This document shows, piece by piece, positions 8,614 through 18,147 of a DNA stretch of 64,000 bases. The stretch covers positions 1,488,001 through 1,552,000 of the forward strand of contig NZ_CP014578.1 of the NCBI RefSeq assembly GCF_001634365.1, read 5' to 3'. Made by a program: the position numbers and the translations under genes. Within the stretch, counting starts at the first letter, position 1; the number at the start of each line of letters is the position of its first letter. The notes beneath the pieces were generated by a model, which saw only the letters and a list, made by a program, of their open reading frames with translations, ran no database searches and was not told where the DNA came from. Source of the stretch: Paraburkholderia phytofirmans OLGA172. Its GTDB lineage: Bacteria; Pseudomonadota; Gammaproteobacteria; Burkholderiales; Burkholderiaceae.

Positions 8614-9198
8614 TGCGACACGAAGTTGCTTGCAGGAGCTGTTCCCGCTTCAACATGAGGGAACCGCCCGTGTCACCGGGCGAGTCTAGGAGTCTGAATA
8701 AAGAGCGACTCTGACAATGTAACGAAGCATCGCAAGATGCGGGGTATCAATCGCGAGAGGCGTACCCTTCTGGCAGCCACACGCCGGATGAGTGCTAGAC
8801 AGTCGGCATGGCGAACACATGTGAATCTGCGATAAAGGTCGTTATTCTAAACAAGCGGAAGTGGCTACTGCGCTTGAGCCAAAATGGCAATGGAGGTGGG
8901 AAGAGCGTCTTCACTTATACGCTCTCGTGACCCATACGCCTCCCGGTCGACAGCAGGCGCCTAACCCGACATGCTTTCGCAAGCGGAACGTGGAAATCCC
9001 GTATCGCTCCCCTCGGGGACAGCAAGCCGCAAGGCTTGCCCATGGCGATGCGGGCGAAGGATTGAGGACAAAGCGAACGCCATCCTGTAATCGGATGGAT
9101 AGGGGTTGCAACATCATCCCACGCGAAAGCGGGCAAACTTCCTCGTGGTCTCTCATCACAAGAGAGTAGGTAGAACCATCTTAACGGAAGGGAAGCAA

Positions 9199-10857
9199 AT
9201 GGACGCAGCAACACCAGCGTGTGCGCCTTCCGGCGTGGCATGGGACGGCATCAGTTGGGCCGATGTCCAGCGTCAGGTAAGACGGCTGCAAGCGCGTATT
9301 GTGAAGTGGACACAGGCCGGCAGGCACAACAAGGTGAAAGCCTTGCAATGGCTGCTGACCCACTCGTTCAGCGGCAAGGCATTAGCCGTCAAGCGGGTGA
9401 CTGAAAACAAAGGCAAGAACACCCCTGGTGTCGACAAGGTCATCTGGAAAACACCGGGGGCAAAGACCAACGCGATTGCGTCGTTGAAGAGACGGGGTTA
9501 CTCGGCTCTTCCGCTTCGGAGGGTAATGATACCGAAGAAGAACGGGAAAATGAGGCCGCTCGGCATACCCGTGATGCGCTGCAGGGCGATGCAAGCATTG
9601 CATCTGCTTGCTCTGGAGCCGGTTGCGGAAACCACTGCCGACCCGAACTCGTATGGGTTCAGGCCGGAGCGCTCAACAGCCGACGCGGGGGAACAATGCT
9701 TCATCGCCCTCGCGAGAAAGACAAGCGCGCAGTGGGTGCTGGAAGCCGACATCAAGGCCTGTTACGACGAAATCAGCCATCCATGGATGGTCGCTAACAT
9801 CCCCACGGACAAGGTGATCCTGCAGAAGTGGCTCAAGGCGGGATATGTGTATCAGGACGAACTCTTCCCGACCGATGCCGGGGTCCCTCAAGGGGGAATT
9901 ATTTCACCGGTAGTGGCCAACATGACGTTGGATGGTCTCGAAGCGATGCTGGCAGAGAAGTTTCCGAAGGCAAAGCGGACAGGCCTGAAAATGCACATGG
10001 TGCGGTACGCGGACGACTTCATCATCACTGGCCACTCGAAAGAGTGGCTGGAGCACGAGGTCAAACCCGCGGTGGTCGCATTTCTGGCGGAACGTGGGCT
10101 CGTCCTGTCGCCGGAAAAGACCAAGGTAACGCACATCGACGAAGGGTTTGACTTCCTCGGATGGAATATCCGCAAGTACAACGGCAAGCTGTTGATGAAA
10201 CCGTCGAAAGCGAACGTCAAAGCGCATCTTGACAAGATCCGGGAAGTCATCAAAGGCAACAAGACGGCCAAACAAGCAAACTTGATACGCCTGCTCAACC
10301 CGATTTTGCGGGGCTGGGCGAACTATCACCGCCATGTGGTCGCCAAGGAAACCTTTGCTCGGGTTGATACATATGTCTGGTCAATGCTGTGGCAATGGGC
10401 GGTTCGACGGCATCCAGAGAAAGGCGCCCGCTGGGTCAAAGATAAATACTTCAAAACCCAAGGCACCCGCAACTGGGTATTTGCCACAACCGAAAAACAA
10501 GAGGATGGGGGGAAGAAGGAGCTTGTCCTGCTGAAAGCGGCGGACACGCCGATACAGCGGCATGTCAAGATCAAGGCCGGGGCTAACCCGCACGACCCAC
10601 AGTGGGAACCATACTTCGAGACCCGATGGGGCAAGAGGATGATGAACCTGCCAAGGGGCCGCGCGAAGCTCTACCGGGTCTGGCTGAGGCAGGATGGCCT
10701 GTGTCCGACCTGTCAGGAACCGATCGCAATAGGAACCCCTTGGGTCACCCGCTTCATTGTGAAAAGAACCGACGGTGGGTCGATTGCAGCGGGCAACATT
10801 CAACTGCACCATCCCGGTTGTCATGGAATTCAAAAGTACGCCGGAAATAAGTTGTGA
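9199..10857 (+). CDS. ltrA: Group II intron reverse transcriptase / maturase with HNH endonuclease
   Basis: 552 residues from the ATG at 9199, chosen for its ribosome site GGAAGGGAAG; the frame is open further upstream but without one. Order of domains: N-terminal RT-0 region, fingers and palm (PLGIPVMRCRAMQ, NSYGFRPERST, VPQGGIISPVVANM), catalytic YADD near residues 270-273, maturase X domain (LNPILRGWANYHRHV), then an HNH nuclease with CPTC near 500 and the HHPGCH ligand block near 535. In this family the protein helps the intron RNA fold and splice and then copies it into new DNA sites. All core motifs are present, so it is probably active. The type looks chloroplast-like (CL or IIB), which is an impression rather than a tree. 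Confidence 0.93.
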   Translation: MDAATPACAPSGVAWDGISWADVQRQVRRLQARIVKWTQAGRHNKVKALQWLLTHSFSGKALAVKRVTENKGKNTPGVDKVIWKTPGAKTNAIASLKRRGYSALPLRRVMIPKKNGKMRPLGIPVMRCRAMQALHLLALEPVAETTADPNSYGFRPERSTADAGEQCFIALARKTSAQWVLEADIKACYDEISHPWMVANIPTDKVILQKWLKAGYVYQDELFPTDAGVPQGGIISPVVANMTLDGLEAMLAEKFPKAKRTGLKMHMVRYADDFIITGHSKEWLEHEVKPAVVAFLAERGLVLSPEKTKVTHIDEGFDFLGWNIRKYNGKLLMKPSKANVKAHLDKIREVIKGNKTAKQANLIRLLNPILRGWANYHRHVVAKETFARVDTYVWSMLWQWAVRRHPEKGARWVKDKYFKTQGTRNWVFATTEKQEDGGKKELVLLKAADTPIQRHVKIKAGANPHDPQWEPYFETRWGKRMMNLPRGRAKLYRVWLRQDGLCPTCQEPIAIGTPWVTRFIVKRTDGGSIAAGNIQLHHPGCHGIQKYAGNKL

Positions 10858-10891
10858 AAGCGGGTGTCGAAAGATGCCTTGGCAGAGGCTT

Positions 10892-10963
10892 GAGCTGTAT
10901 GCAGGGAAACTTGCACGTACAGTTCTTAGGGGGCTAGGTGCGGGCAACCGCGCCTGGCTACCC
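10892..10963 (+). ncRNA. Group II intron catalytic domains V and VI
   Basis: Domain V is exactly 34 nt (10892-10925): a 9-bp lower stem starting GAGC with the AGC triad, a 2-nt AC bulge, a 5-bp upper stem and a GAAA loop. After the linker TTA comes domain VI (10929-10963), a long stem with a GCAA loop (10944-10947) and one unpaired A at 10960, the expected branch point. All pairings were made by eye. Confidence 0.9.
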
Positions 10964-10967
10964 GGCG

Positions 10968-13900
10968 AGTCAGTATCAGGCGATGGAGAGATTCGGTGAT
11001 GAGCCGGGCGACTATGGGTTCGATATGAACTACAACGGCCTAACCAACAGTTGCATCGACTTCACTTGGGCGGCTCTCAAAGAAGGCGGTTTGAATCCGA
11101 GTGGGTTCGAGGGCGGACTCTTGCCGACACTGAACATTATTAACGTCGAGTTCATGCGAAACACGCAGAACGGAGGATGGCTTTCGAACGTGATCAAGAA
11201 TCTCGACATATTCAAGCTTCCCTTCGGAATTGGCGATTACTTCAAGTTTTTCATCCTAAGTGCCGGCATGGTCGACCCGTTGATCCTCGACATCGACGGC
11301 GACGGTATCCACACCACCAATCCGGACAATTCGAATGCCTACTTCGATTTCGACGGCAGCGGCAGCCGTACGCACACCGGCTGGATCAGTGCGGGCGACG
11401 GATTCCTTGTTCTCGACCGTAACCACAACGGCACGATCGACTCTGGCGCGGAACTGTTCAGCAACTTCACACCGCTCACAAACGGCACGCTCGCGGCGAA
11501 CGGCTTTGACGCACTCCGCGAGTTCGACCTGAACAAAGATGGCGTCATCGACCACAACGACGCAATCTGGTCGTCGCTCAGAATCTGGCGCGATGCCAAC
11601 GGCGACGGCACCTCACAATCGGGCGAACTGCTGAGCCTCGACGAACTCGGGATCATCTCGATCAATCTGAGTAAAGACGCCACGATCCGCACGCTCGAAA
11701 ACGGCAACATGGTGCGAGGCTCCGGCTCGTTCGTGCAGATGGTCGATGGTGTGCCTGTCGAGCGGGACATGCAGGAAATCTGGTTCGGTCAGGATACGCT
11801 GCATCAGAAATTCGACACGGCGATCCCGCTGCGTGATGACGTGGTTGCAATGCCATATGTACAGGGCGCGGGCAATGTGCGTGATCTATGGCAAGCCGCG
11901 AGTCTCGATACTGCAGAGGGCGTAGCGTTGCGCACGCTCCTCGATCAAATAACGCAAGCAAAGACCGCTGTAGAACAGCAGGCGTTGATCGAGCCGTTGC
12001 TCAAGGCATGGGCCGCGACATCCGGCATGACGACGTCCCAGTCACTGACAGAATCTGGTAAACGCACAATCACTGGATCTGCCAACGATGTCGACTGGAT
12101 TAGCCGCCTCACCGTCCTCGAAAAGATGTCCGGCACGATGCTCGGCGCCAATGCAAGCGGGACTGTCAATCTGTCGGGCACGCGCGGGCAGTATGTGTCG
12201 AAGGCGTGGTCGACGCTGGTCGAGTCGGTCTACAAAGCTATCGCGATGCAGACGGTCTGGATGCCGTATCTCGACGCGATTGGGTACGACGTCAATGAGG
12301 CAGGTCAAGTCCACGCCGACTTCAACGGCATGATGTCGAAGCTGAAAGCGGCGGAAAGCGTGATCGGCGCAACGGATGTCGCGTTCATACTGGCCGGACT
12401 GACGAGAGCATTTGGTGTGAACTGGTTGCTGCAAGGGTTCGACGTTGGCGTGGAACTCCGCACCTATGTCGAGGCACATCAGAGCGACGCGATGCGCGAA
12501 GTGCTTGGTCAACTGGGCGTCGTGTTCGGCGATGGCACACTGAACGGTAAGTCCACTGGCTCGTCGGGCAGCATCCTCATCGGGTTCACGGGTAAGGACG
12601 TGCTAAACGGCGGTGACGGCGACGACATCCTGCTGGGCGGCGACGGCAACGATACGCTTTACGGTGGCGCTGGCGATGACGTGCTTGATGGCGGCGCAGG
12701 TGATGACCTGTTGGTCGGCGGTACGGGCAGCGACACCTATCTGTTTGGACGGCGCTCGGGTAACGACACGATCGATGAGGTGTATGACCTGTACGGCAAC
12801 GATACCGATGTGGTTCTATTCGATGCGGATATCCGCCCGCAGGATGTCACGGTGCGCCGCGACGGTCAGGGTTACGATCTGTTGCTGACCATCTCGGGTA
12901 CGAACAACGTGCTGCGCGTCAAGACTCAGTTCTTCCAGTCTGGCGGTAGTTCGGTTTTCGGCTACGGCATCGAACAGTTCAAATTCGCGGACGGCACGAT
13001 CTGGACCAAGCAGGACGTCGCCCTGATGGCATTGCAGGGCACGCCGGGCAACGACGTTCTGGTTGGCTACAACGGCGACGACGTACTCGATGGCGGCGCA
13101 GGCAACGACCTGCTGATAGGTGGCGCTGGCAGCGACACGTATCTGCTCGGCCGCCATTCCGGCAATGACACGATCGAGGAAGCGTACGACCCGAACGGCA
13201 AGGATACCGACGTCGTGCTGTTCGACGCCGACATCCGTCCGGAAGACGTTACCGTGCGTCGCGACGGTCAGGGTTATGACCTGTTGCTGACCATCTCGGG
13301 TTCGAACAACGTGCTGCGCGTCAAGAGTCAGTTCTTCCAGTCTGGCGGCAGTTCGGTTTTCGGCTACGGCATCGAACAGTTCAGGTTCGCGGACGGCACG
13401 ATCTGGACCAAGCAGGACGTCGCCCTGATGGCATTGCAGGGCACGCCGGGCAACGACGTTCTGGTTGGCTACAACGGCGACGACGTACTCGATGGCGGCG
13501 CAGGCAACGACCTGCTGATAGGTGGCGCTGGCAGCGACACGTATCTGTTCGGCCGCCATTCCGGCAACGACACGATCGAGGAAGCGTACGACCCGAACGG
13601 CAAGGACACTGACGTCGTGCTGTTCGACGCGGACATCAAACCAGGCGACGTCACCGTGCGTCGCGACGGTCAGGGTTATGATCTGTTGCTGACCATCTCG
13701 TGTTCGAACAATGTGCTGCGCGTCAAGAGTCAGTTTTTCCAGTCTGGCGGCAGTTCGGTTTTCGGCTACGGCATCGAACAGTTCAGGTTCGCCGACGGCA
13801 CGAACTGGACCAAGCAGGACGTCGCCCTGATGGCAATGCAAGGCACGCCGGGCAACGACGTTCTGGTTGGCTACAACGGCGACGACGTGCTTGACGGTGG

Positions 13901-14432
13901 CGCAGGCAACGACTTACTGATCGGGGGCACCGGCAGCGACACGTATCTGTTCGGCCGCCACTCCGGCAACGACACGATCGAGGAAGCCTACGACCCGAAC
14001 GGCAAGGATACCGACGTCGTGCTGTTTGACGCGGACATCAAACCAGGTGACGTCACCGTGCGTCGCGACAGTAACAGTTCGGACCTTCTGGTCACGCTGT
14101 TGGGTTCCGGCAATGTACTGCGAGTCAAGATGCAGTTCTACGAGAGCGGTTCGACGCTGCCGTACGGAATTGAACAGTTCCGTTTCGCCGACGGCACCAC
14201 ATGGGATAAAGCTACGATCAACGCAAAGGCGCTAGCGGCGCAGCCTAAGCTCATGTCGTCGATGCGAACCTTCGAGCCGGATCCAATCGACACATCGGCA
14301 TATATCGAAAGCAAACTCGACCTGCTGATCCAGACAATGGCGAGCATCGCGCCGCCGTCGCTATCTGACTCGGCATGGCAGCAAGGCGCAACGCAAGCGC
14401 TGACACCGCCGGTAGCGGTGAACTGTTTCTAG
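10968..14432 (+). CDS. RTX effector, exon 2 (rest of the secreted calcium-binding protein)
   Basis: About 1154 residues, giving a spliced protein near 1233. It resumes with SQYQAMERFG, then YNGLTNSCIDFTWAAL with the conserved Cys at 11052-11054, the likely nucleophile of the permuted papain-like domain started in exon 1. Next is a calcium-binding linker (DPLILDIDGDGI, DRNHNGTIDSGAELF, DLNKDGVIDHND), a helical region, and RTX nonapeptides (GGDGDDILLGGDGNDTLYGG) followed by three further 134-residue repeat units. The end (14250-14432) is polar, as in type I secretion signals. The secretion genes follow 86 bases later. A GTG at 10938 opens the unspliced frame but lies inside intron domain VI, so it is not a natural start. 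An RTX adhesin is the alternative to a toxin. Confidence 0.85.
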   Translation, partial: SQYQAMERFGDEPGDYGFDMNYNGLTNSCIDFTWAALKEGGLNPSGFEGGLLPTLNIINVEFMRNTQNGGWLSNVIKNLDIFKLPFGIGDYFKFFILSAGMVDPLILDIDGDGIHTTNPDNSNAYFDFDGSGSRTHTGWISAGDGFLVLDRNHNGTIDSGAELFSNFTPLTNGTLAANGFDALREFDLNKDGVIDHNDAIWSSLRIWRDANGDGTSQSGELLSLDELGIISINLSKDATIRTLENGNMVRGSGSFVQMVDGVPVERDMQEIWFGQDTLHQKFDTAIPLRDDVVAMPYVQGAGNVRDLWQAASLDTAEGVALRTLLDQITQAKTAVEQQALIEPLLKAWAATSGMTTSQSLTESGKRTITGSANDVDWISRLTVLEKMSGTMLGANASGTVNLSGTRGQYVSKAWSTLVESVYKAIAMQTVWMPYLDAIGYDVNEAGQVHADFNGMMSKLKAAESVIGATDVAFILAGLTRAFGVNWLLQGFDVGVELRTYVEAHQSDAMREVLGQLGVVFGDGTLNGKSTGSSGSILIGFTGKDVLNGGDGDDILLGGDGNDTLYGGAGDDVLDGGAGDDLLVGGTGSDTYLFGRRSGNDTIDEVYDLYGNDTDVVLFDADIRPQDVTVRRDGQGYDLLLTISGTNNVLRVKTQFFQSGGSSVFGYGIEQFKFADGTIWTKQDVALMALQGTPGNDVLVGYNGDDVLDGGAGNDLLIGGAGSDTYLLGRHSGNDTIEEAYDPNGKDTDVVLFDADIRPEDVTVRRDGQGYDLLLTISGSNNVLRVKSQFFQSGGSSVFGYGIEQFRFADGTIWTKQDVALMALQGTPGNDVLVGYNGDDVLDGGAGNDLLIGGAGSDTYLFGRHSGNDTIEEAYDPNGKDTDVVLFDADIKPGDVTVRRDGQGYDLLLTISCSNNVLRVKSQFFQSGGSSVFGYGIEQFRFADGTNWTKQDVALMAMQGTPGNDVLVGYNGDDVLDGGAGNDLLIGGTGSDTYLFGRHSGNDTIEEAYDPNGKDTDVVLFDADIKPGDVTVRRDSNSSDLLVTLLGSGNVLRVKMQFYESGSTLPYGIEQFRFADGTTWDKATINAKALAAQPKLMSSMRTFEPDPIDTSAYIESKLDLLIQTMASIAPPSLSDSAWQQGATQALTPPVAVNCF
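13038..14210 (+). repeat. Three tandem 402-bp RTX repeat units
   Basis: The segment encoding GTPGNDVLVGYNGDDVLDGG begins at 13038, 13440 and 13842, a period of 402 bases (134 residues). Units 1 and 2 are almost identical at the DNA level; the third diverges in its last third (SNSSDLLVTLLGSGN). An older, more diverged unit precedes them from about 12590. Each unit has nonapeptides plus a beta domain with GYGIEQF.FADGT.W. Confidence 0.9.
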
Positions 14433-14448
14433 TCCGCTTCGCCACCAT

Positions 14449-14480
14449 CAGGTCGCGCGACGCTTACGTCACGCGACCTG
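14449..14480. other. Hairpin between the RTX gene and the exporter operon
   Basis: 9-bp inverted repeat CAGGTCGCG / CGCGACCTG with a 14-base loop, starting 16 bases after the RTX stop. There is no T run. It may attenuate or process the transcript between the abundant substrate and its exporter genes; function inferred. Confidence 0.4.
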
Positions 14481-14518
14481 CTTACCCGCAGCCGTAGCAC
14501 GCAGAAAGCAATACCTCA

Positions 14519-16696
14519 ATGCAACCCGATGCCGTCCTGAATACCCCGCGTAGCGAACATACGCAGCAGTCTCCGCTCAATTCCGACGCTCCCTCCATCG
14601 ACACAGGCATCTTCTGCCTCGTCATGCTGGCCCGCTATCACGGCATCGCGGCGGATCCGGATCAACTGGCGCACGAGTTCAAGCCTGGATCGGAGCCACT
14701 CAAAACAACACAACTCCTGCTTGCCGCAAAATCGCTCGGGCTTAACGCGAAGCACACAAAAGTCCGCTGGGATCGTCTGGATCGGCTCGCACTGCCTGCT
14801 GTCGCCATCGATCAGGCCGGCGACTTTTTTGTTATCGGTCGCATAGAAAAGAACAAGGCGGTGATCCAGCGTCCCGATGCCGCGCAGCCCGTCTCTATCC
14901 ACATCGAAGTATTAAAAGGCGATTGGTCCGGAGAAGTGATCCTGTTCGCCTCACGCGCGTCGTTGCTCGGCGAGCTGACGAAGTTCGACTTCACCTGGTT
15001 TATTCCGGCGTTAATCAAGTACCGGCGTCTTCTGTGCGAGGTGCTTGTTGTCTCGTTCTTTATCCAGGTCCTCGCGCTGATCACGCCGCTGTTCTTCCAG
15101 GTCGTGATGGACAAGGTCCTGGTGCATCACGGACTGACCACGCTCGACGTGATCGCCGTCGGACTCACGATCGTCGTGCTATTCGATGTCGCGCTAACCG
15201 CGTTGCGCAGCTACGTATTCGCGCATACCACGAGCCGGATCGACGTCGAACTCGGGGCGAGTCTGTTCCGCCATCTGCTCAAATTGCCGCTTGCGTATTT
15301 CCAGGCGCGGCGTGTCGGCGATTCAGTCGCGCGCGTTCGCGAACTGGAGAACATTCGCGCGTTTCTGACCGGTAACGCAATCACGCTTGTGATGGATCTG
15401 TTGTTCTCATTCGTCTTCATCGCGGTGATGCTGTTCTACAGTGGTTGGCTCACGCTGATCGTGCTTGTTTCGTTACCGTGTTATGTACTGCTTTCGGTAG
15501 TTTGCACGCCAGTACTCCGCCGGCGACTAAATGAGAAATTTGCTCGCAGTGCAGAGAATCAGTCGTTTCTCGTCGAAACGATCAGCGGTATCGACACAGT
15601 CAAATCGATGGCGGTTGAGCCGCAGTGGACGCGTCAATGGGACAACCAGCTTGCAGCCTATATCGGTGCGACTTTTCGTGCCTCAACCGTCGGCATTTGG
15701 GCAAGCGGTGGCGTTAGCCTGGTGAACAAGCTCGTCACTGTCGCGCTGATGTGGGTCGGGGCGCGGCTCGTGATCGACAGCAAGCTCACGGTCGGTGAGT
15801 TGATCGCATTCAACATGCTGGCCGGTCAGGTTGCGGGGCCGATCATGCGGCTCGCCCAGTTGTGGACCGATTTCCAGCAAACGGGCATTTCAGTCGCGCG
15901 TCTAGGCGACATCTTGAACAGCCGCACGGAAGCGGCCGGTGCGAAGAGCGCGCTGCCTGCCGTCAAAGGTCGTATCGAACTGGAGAATGTCGTATTCCGC
16001 TATCGGGCGGACGGTCCGGCCATTCTCAGCGGCGTGAACCTGTCGATCGCAGCGGGCGAGGTGATTGGCATCGTCGGGCAGTCGGGATCGGGCAAGAGCA
16101 CGCTGACCAGGCTGGTGCAGCGGCTCTATACGCCGGAAGGCGGTCGTATCACGATCGACGGGCAAGACCTCGCGCTGATCGACACGACCTCGTTGCGGCG
16201 CCAGGTCGGCGTTGTATCGCAAGAGAACGTGCTATTCAGCAGGAGCATTCGCGACAACATCGCGCTGACCGATCCCGGTGCGCCGCTCGATGCGGTGATA
16301 CATGCCGCAAAACTGGCCGGTGCGCATGAGTTTATTGTTGGCCTGCCGGAAGGATATGACACAGCGGTCGGCGAACATGGCTCGACGCTCTCGGGCGGCC
16401 AGCGGCAGCGCATCGCAATTGCCCGCGCACTGATGCGTGAGCCACGCATTCTGATCTTCGACGAAGCGACCAGCGCGCTCGACTACGAGTCGGAGCGCAT
16501 CGTGCAGGACAATATGCGGGCAATCTGCCGTGGGCGCACGGTGTTGGTGATTGCTCATCGTTTATCCGCGGTACGGCGTGCCGACCGGATCATTGTGATG
16601 GAGCGCGGGACGATCATCGAGCAAGGCCCGCACGACGTTCTTGTTGGTGCAAAGGGTGCCTACGCAAAGCTTTGGCATTTGCAGGCGGGAGTATGA
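14519..16696 (+). CDS. Type I secretion ABC transporter (HlyB-like)
   Basis: 725 residues. Residues about 20-150 are a C39-like domain whose nucleophile is lost: the usual DCG.xC block reads DTGIFC, so it should bind substrate rather than cut it, as in HlyB. Residues about 165-430 are the six-helix membrane domain and 480-725 the ATPase, with Walker A GQSGSGKST (near 519-527), signature LSGGQ (near 623) and FDEATSALD. In this family the protein recognises the C-terminal signal of RTX substrates and drives export across both membranes with HlyD- and TolC-type partners. It is first in a three-gene operon whose members overlap, directly behind its likely substrate. Confidence 0.93.
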   Translation: MQPDAVLNTPRSEHTQQSPLNSDAPSIDTGIFCLVMLARYHGIAADPDQLAHEFKPGSEPLKTTQLLLAAKSLGLNAKHTKVRWDRLDRLALPAVAIDQAGDFFVIGRIEKNKAVIQRPDAAQPVSIHIEVLKGDWSGEVILFASRASLLGELTKFDFTWFIPALIKYRRLLCEVLVVSFFIQVLALITPLFFQVVMDKVLVHHGLTTLDVIAVGLTIVVLFDVALTALRSYVFAHTTSRIDVELGASLFRHLLKLPLAYFQARRVGDSVARVRELENIRAFLTGNAITLVMDLLFSFVFIAVMLFYSGWLTLIVLVSLPCYVLLSVVCTPVLRRRLNEKFARSAENQSFLVETISGIDTVKSMAVEPQWTRQWDNQLAAYIGATFRASTVGIWASGGVSLVNKLVTVALMWVGARLVIDSKLTVGELIAFNMLAGQVAGPIMRLAQLWTDFQQTGISVARLGDILNSRTEAAGAKSALPAVKGRIELENVVFRYRADGPAILSGVNLSIAAGEVIGIVGQSGSGKSTLTRLVQRLYTPEGGRITIDGQDLALIDTTSLRRQVGVVSQENVLFSRSIRDNIALTDPGAPLDAVIHAAKLAGAHEFIVGLPEGYDTAVGEHGSTLSGGQRQRIAIARALMREPRILIFDEATSALDYESERIVQDNMRAICRGRTVLVIAHRLSAVRRADRIIVMERGTIIEQGPHDVLVGAKGAYAKLWHLQAGV

Positions 16697-18147
16697 CGAT
16701 CCGTGCTCTGCTGTGGCTAGGGGCCACCCGGGATCTGGCGCGCCAGTATCTGAAAGTGTGGCGCGCGGCATGGCAGGCGCGCGAGCGGAACGCCCCGTTG
16801 TGGTCAGCCGGCGAATCTGAGTTTCTCCCTGCCGCACTGGAGTTGCAACGCCGGCCAGTTTCACCGTTGCCACGCGTTGCAATGGCGACAATCGTTTCGC
16901 TATTGCTGATTGCCTTGCTTTGGGCAGTCTTCGGCAAGATCGATATTGTCGCGACCGCACAAGGAAAAATCGTCCCGGACGGCCGCGCGAAAATTATCCA
17001 GTCGATAGAAACGGCGAAAGTTACCGCGATACATGTCAGCGACGGCAAGCTCGTAAAGGCGGGTGATGTCCTCGTCGAACTGGACTCGACGGCGTCGTCA
17101 GCGGATCGTTTGCGTTTGCGCGACGACTGGGCGGAAAGCTGGCTCAGCGCCGCTCGCGCTCGTGCGTTGCTCGCAGGCATCGATAGCGGCTCGACTCAAC
17201 GCATCGACGTCGGCGCGAACACGCAGGTGCCGGCTGAACTATTGCCGCCTGTGGCTCGCGTTGAACAGGAGCAACGCTTCCTCGATGGCGAACTTGCTGA
17301 GTTTCGTTCGAAGCTCGCGCGCCTGGACGCGGAAATTGCACGCAATGCGGCCGAGCTCCAAACGGTCGGCGCGGTGATCCACCGGTTACAAAGCACGTTG
17401 CAAATTGCCCGCGCCCGCGAAGCGGATTTCAACGAGCTCGCTGCGAAGAATTACGTTTCACGTCATGAGTATCTGGAGAAACAGCAGGTGCGCATCGAGC
17501 AGGAAGGCGAGTTGGCCGCGCAGAAAAGCCGCATCGGCGAGATAGGCGCAGCGATCGTGAGCGCTCGGCGTCAGCGCGAAGAACTCGTTGCTTCGACCCG
17601 CCGTGCGACGCTCGAAAATCTTGGAACCGCGACGCAAAAAGCGGCCGAGCTTCGCCAGGAATACATCAAGGCGGACGCGCATGATCGCTTTATGACACTG
17701 AAGGCGCCGGTCGACGGTGCCGTCCAGCAGCTTGCTGTGCACACGGTTGGTGGCGTCGTGACGGCTGCCCAGCCTTTGATGGTCATTGTCCCGAACGAAC
17801 GTCCCGCTGAGATCGAGGCGTTCCTGGAGAACAAGGACATCGGGTTTGTCGCCGTGGGACAACCCGCTGCCGCGAAGCTTGAAACGTTTCTCTATACCCG
17901 CTACGGCACGCTGCCGGCTGAGGTGGTTAGCGTGTCGCACGACGCCATCGAAGATGAAAAACGCGGGCTGATCTACGCGGTGAGGGTGAAACTGCATCAG
18001 TCGAGCATGATGATCGACGGTCAGCGTGTGGCGCTCAGTCCCGGCATGGCAGCGAGCGTCGAGATTAAAACGGGCAAGCGCAGATTGATCGAATATTTTC
18101 TGAGCCCTTTGCTGACGAGGGTCGAAGAGAGTCTGCATGAGCGATAG
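16693..18147 (+). CDS. Type I secretion membrane fusion protein (HlyD-like)
   Basis: 484 residues, starting at the ATG in the ATGA overlap with the transporter stop; an upstream in-frame ATG at 16672 is less likely. One membrane segment near residues 62-82 (ATIVSLLLIALLWAVFG) follows a cytoplasmic tail of about 60 residues. Then come a lipoyl-like half (ATAQGKIVPDG), a long coiled coil (about 170-330) and the return lipoyl and beta-barrel segment ending in GMAASVEIKTGKRRLIEYFL, the HlyD family signature. It links the inner-membrane ABC transporter to the outer-membrane channel. Confidence 0.93.
   Translation: MTIRALLWLGATRDLARQYLKVWRAAWQARERNAPLWSAGESEFLPAALELQRRPVSPLPRVAMATIVSLLLIALLWAVFGKIDIVATAQGKIVPDGRAKIIQSIETAKVTAIHVSDGKLVKAGDVLVELDSTASSADRLRLRDDWAESWLSAARARALLAGIDSGSTQRIDVGANTQVPAELLPPVARVEQEQRFLDGELAEFRSKLARLDAEIARNAAELQTVGAVIHRLQSTLQIARAREADFNELAAKNYVSRHEYLEKQQVRIEQEGELAAQKSRIGEIGAAIVSARRQREELVASTRRATLENLGTATQKAAELRQEYIKADAHDRFMTLKAPVDGAVQQLAVHTVGGVVTAAQPLMVIVPNERPAEIEAFLENKDIGFVAVGQPAAAKLETFLYTRYGTLPAEVVSVSHDAIEDEKRGLIYAVRVKLHQSSMMIDGQRVALSPGMAASVEIKTGKRRLIEYFLSPLLTRVEESLHER

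Larger units (their letters stand above)
8614..10967 (+). mobile_element. Group II intron with LtrA-type protein, inserted in the RTX gene
   Basis: About 2.35 kb. The boundaries come from restoring the host frame (EISD joined to SQYQAM), with an uncertainty of about 3 bases each side. The 3' end is supported by a perfect domain V (10892-10925) and a domain VI with a bulged A at 10960, 7 bases before the inferred junction. At the 5' end the sequence is TGCGACACG rather than the usual GTGYG, so the true first base may be shifted or the start may be variant. The intron-encoded protein is intact. It is on the coding strand, so splicing from the host transcript is possible. Confidence 0.85.

Noticed and set aside
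8670..8674. GTGTC at 8670 as the 5' end of the intron
   Set aside because: It follows an in-frame stop in exon 1 and would leave about 19 non-family residues; the junction near 8613 restores the host protein.
10938..10967. GTG at 10938 as natural start of a separate 1164-residue RTX gene
   Set aside because: These bases are intron domain VI; the first ten or so codons are structural RNA sequence, and the family frame begins at SQYQAM.
12816..13841. Long leftward open frame opposite the RTX repeats
   Set aside because: Antisense shadow of a repetitive GC-rich gene; its repeats simply mirror the sense strand.
13038..14210. CRISPR-like repetition
   Set aside because: The repeats are 402-bp coding units of the RTX protein, not short repeats with unique spacers; no CRISPR array was seen anywhere.
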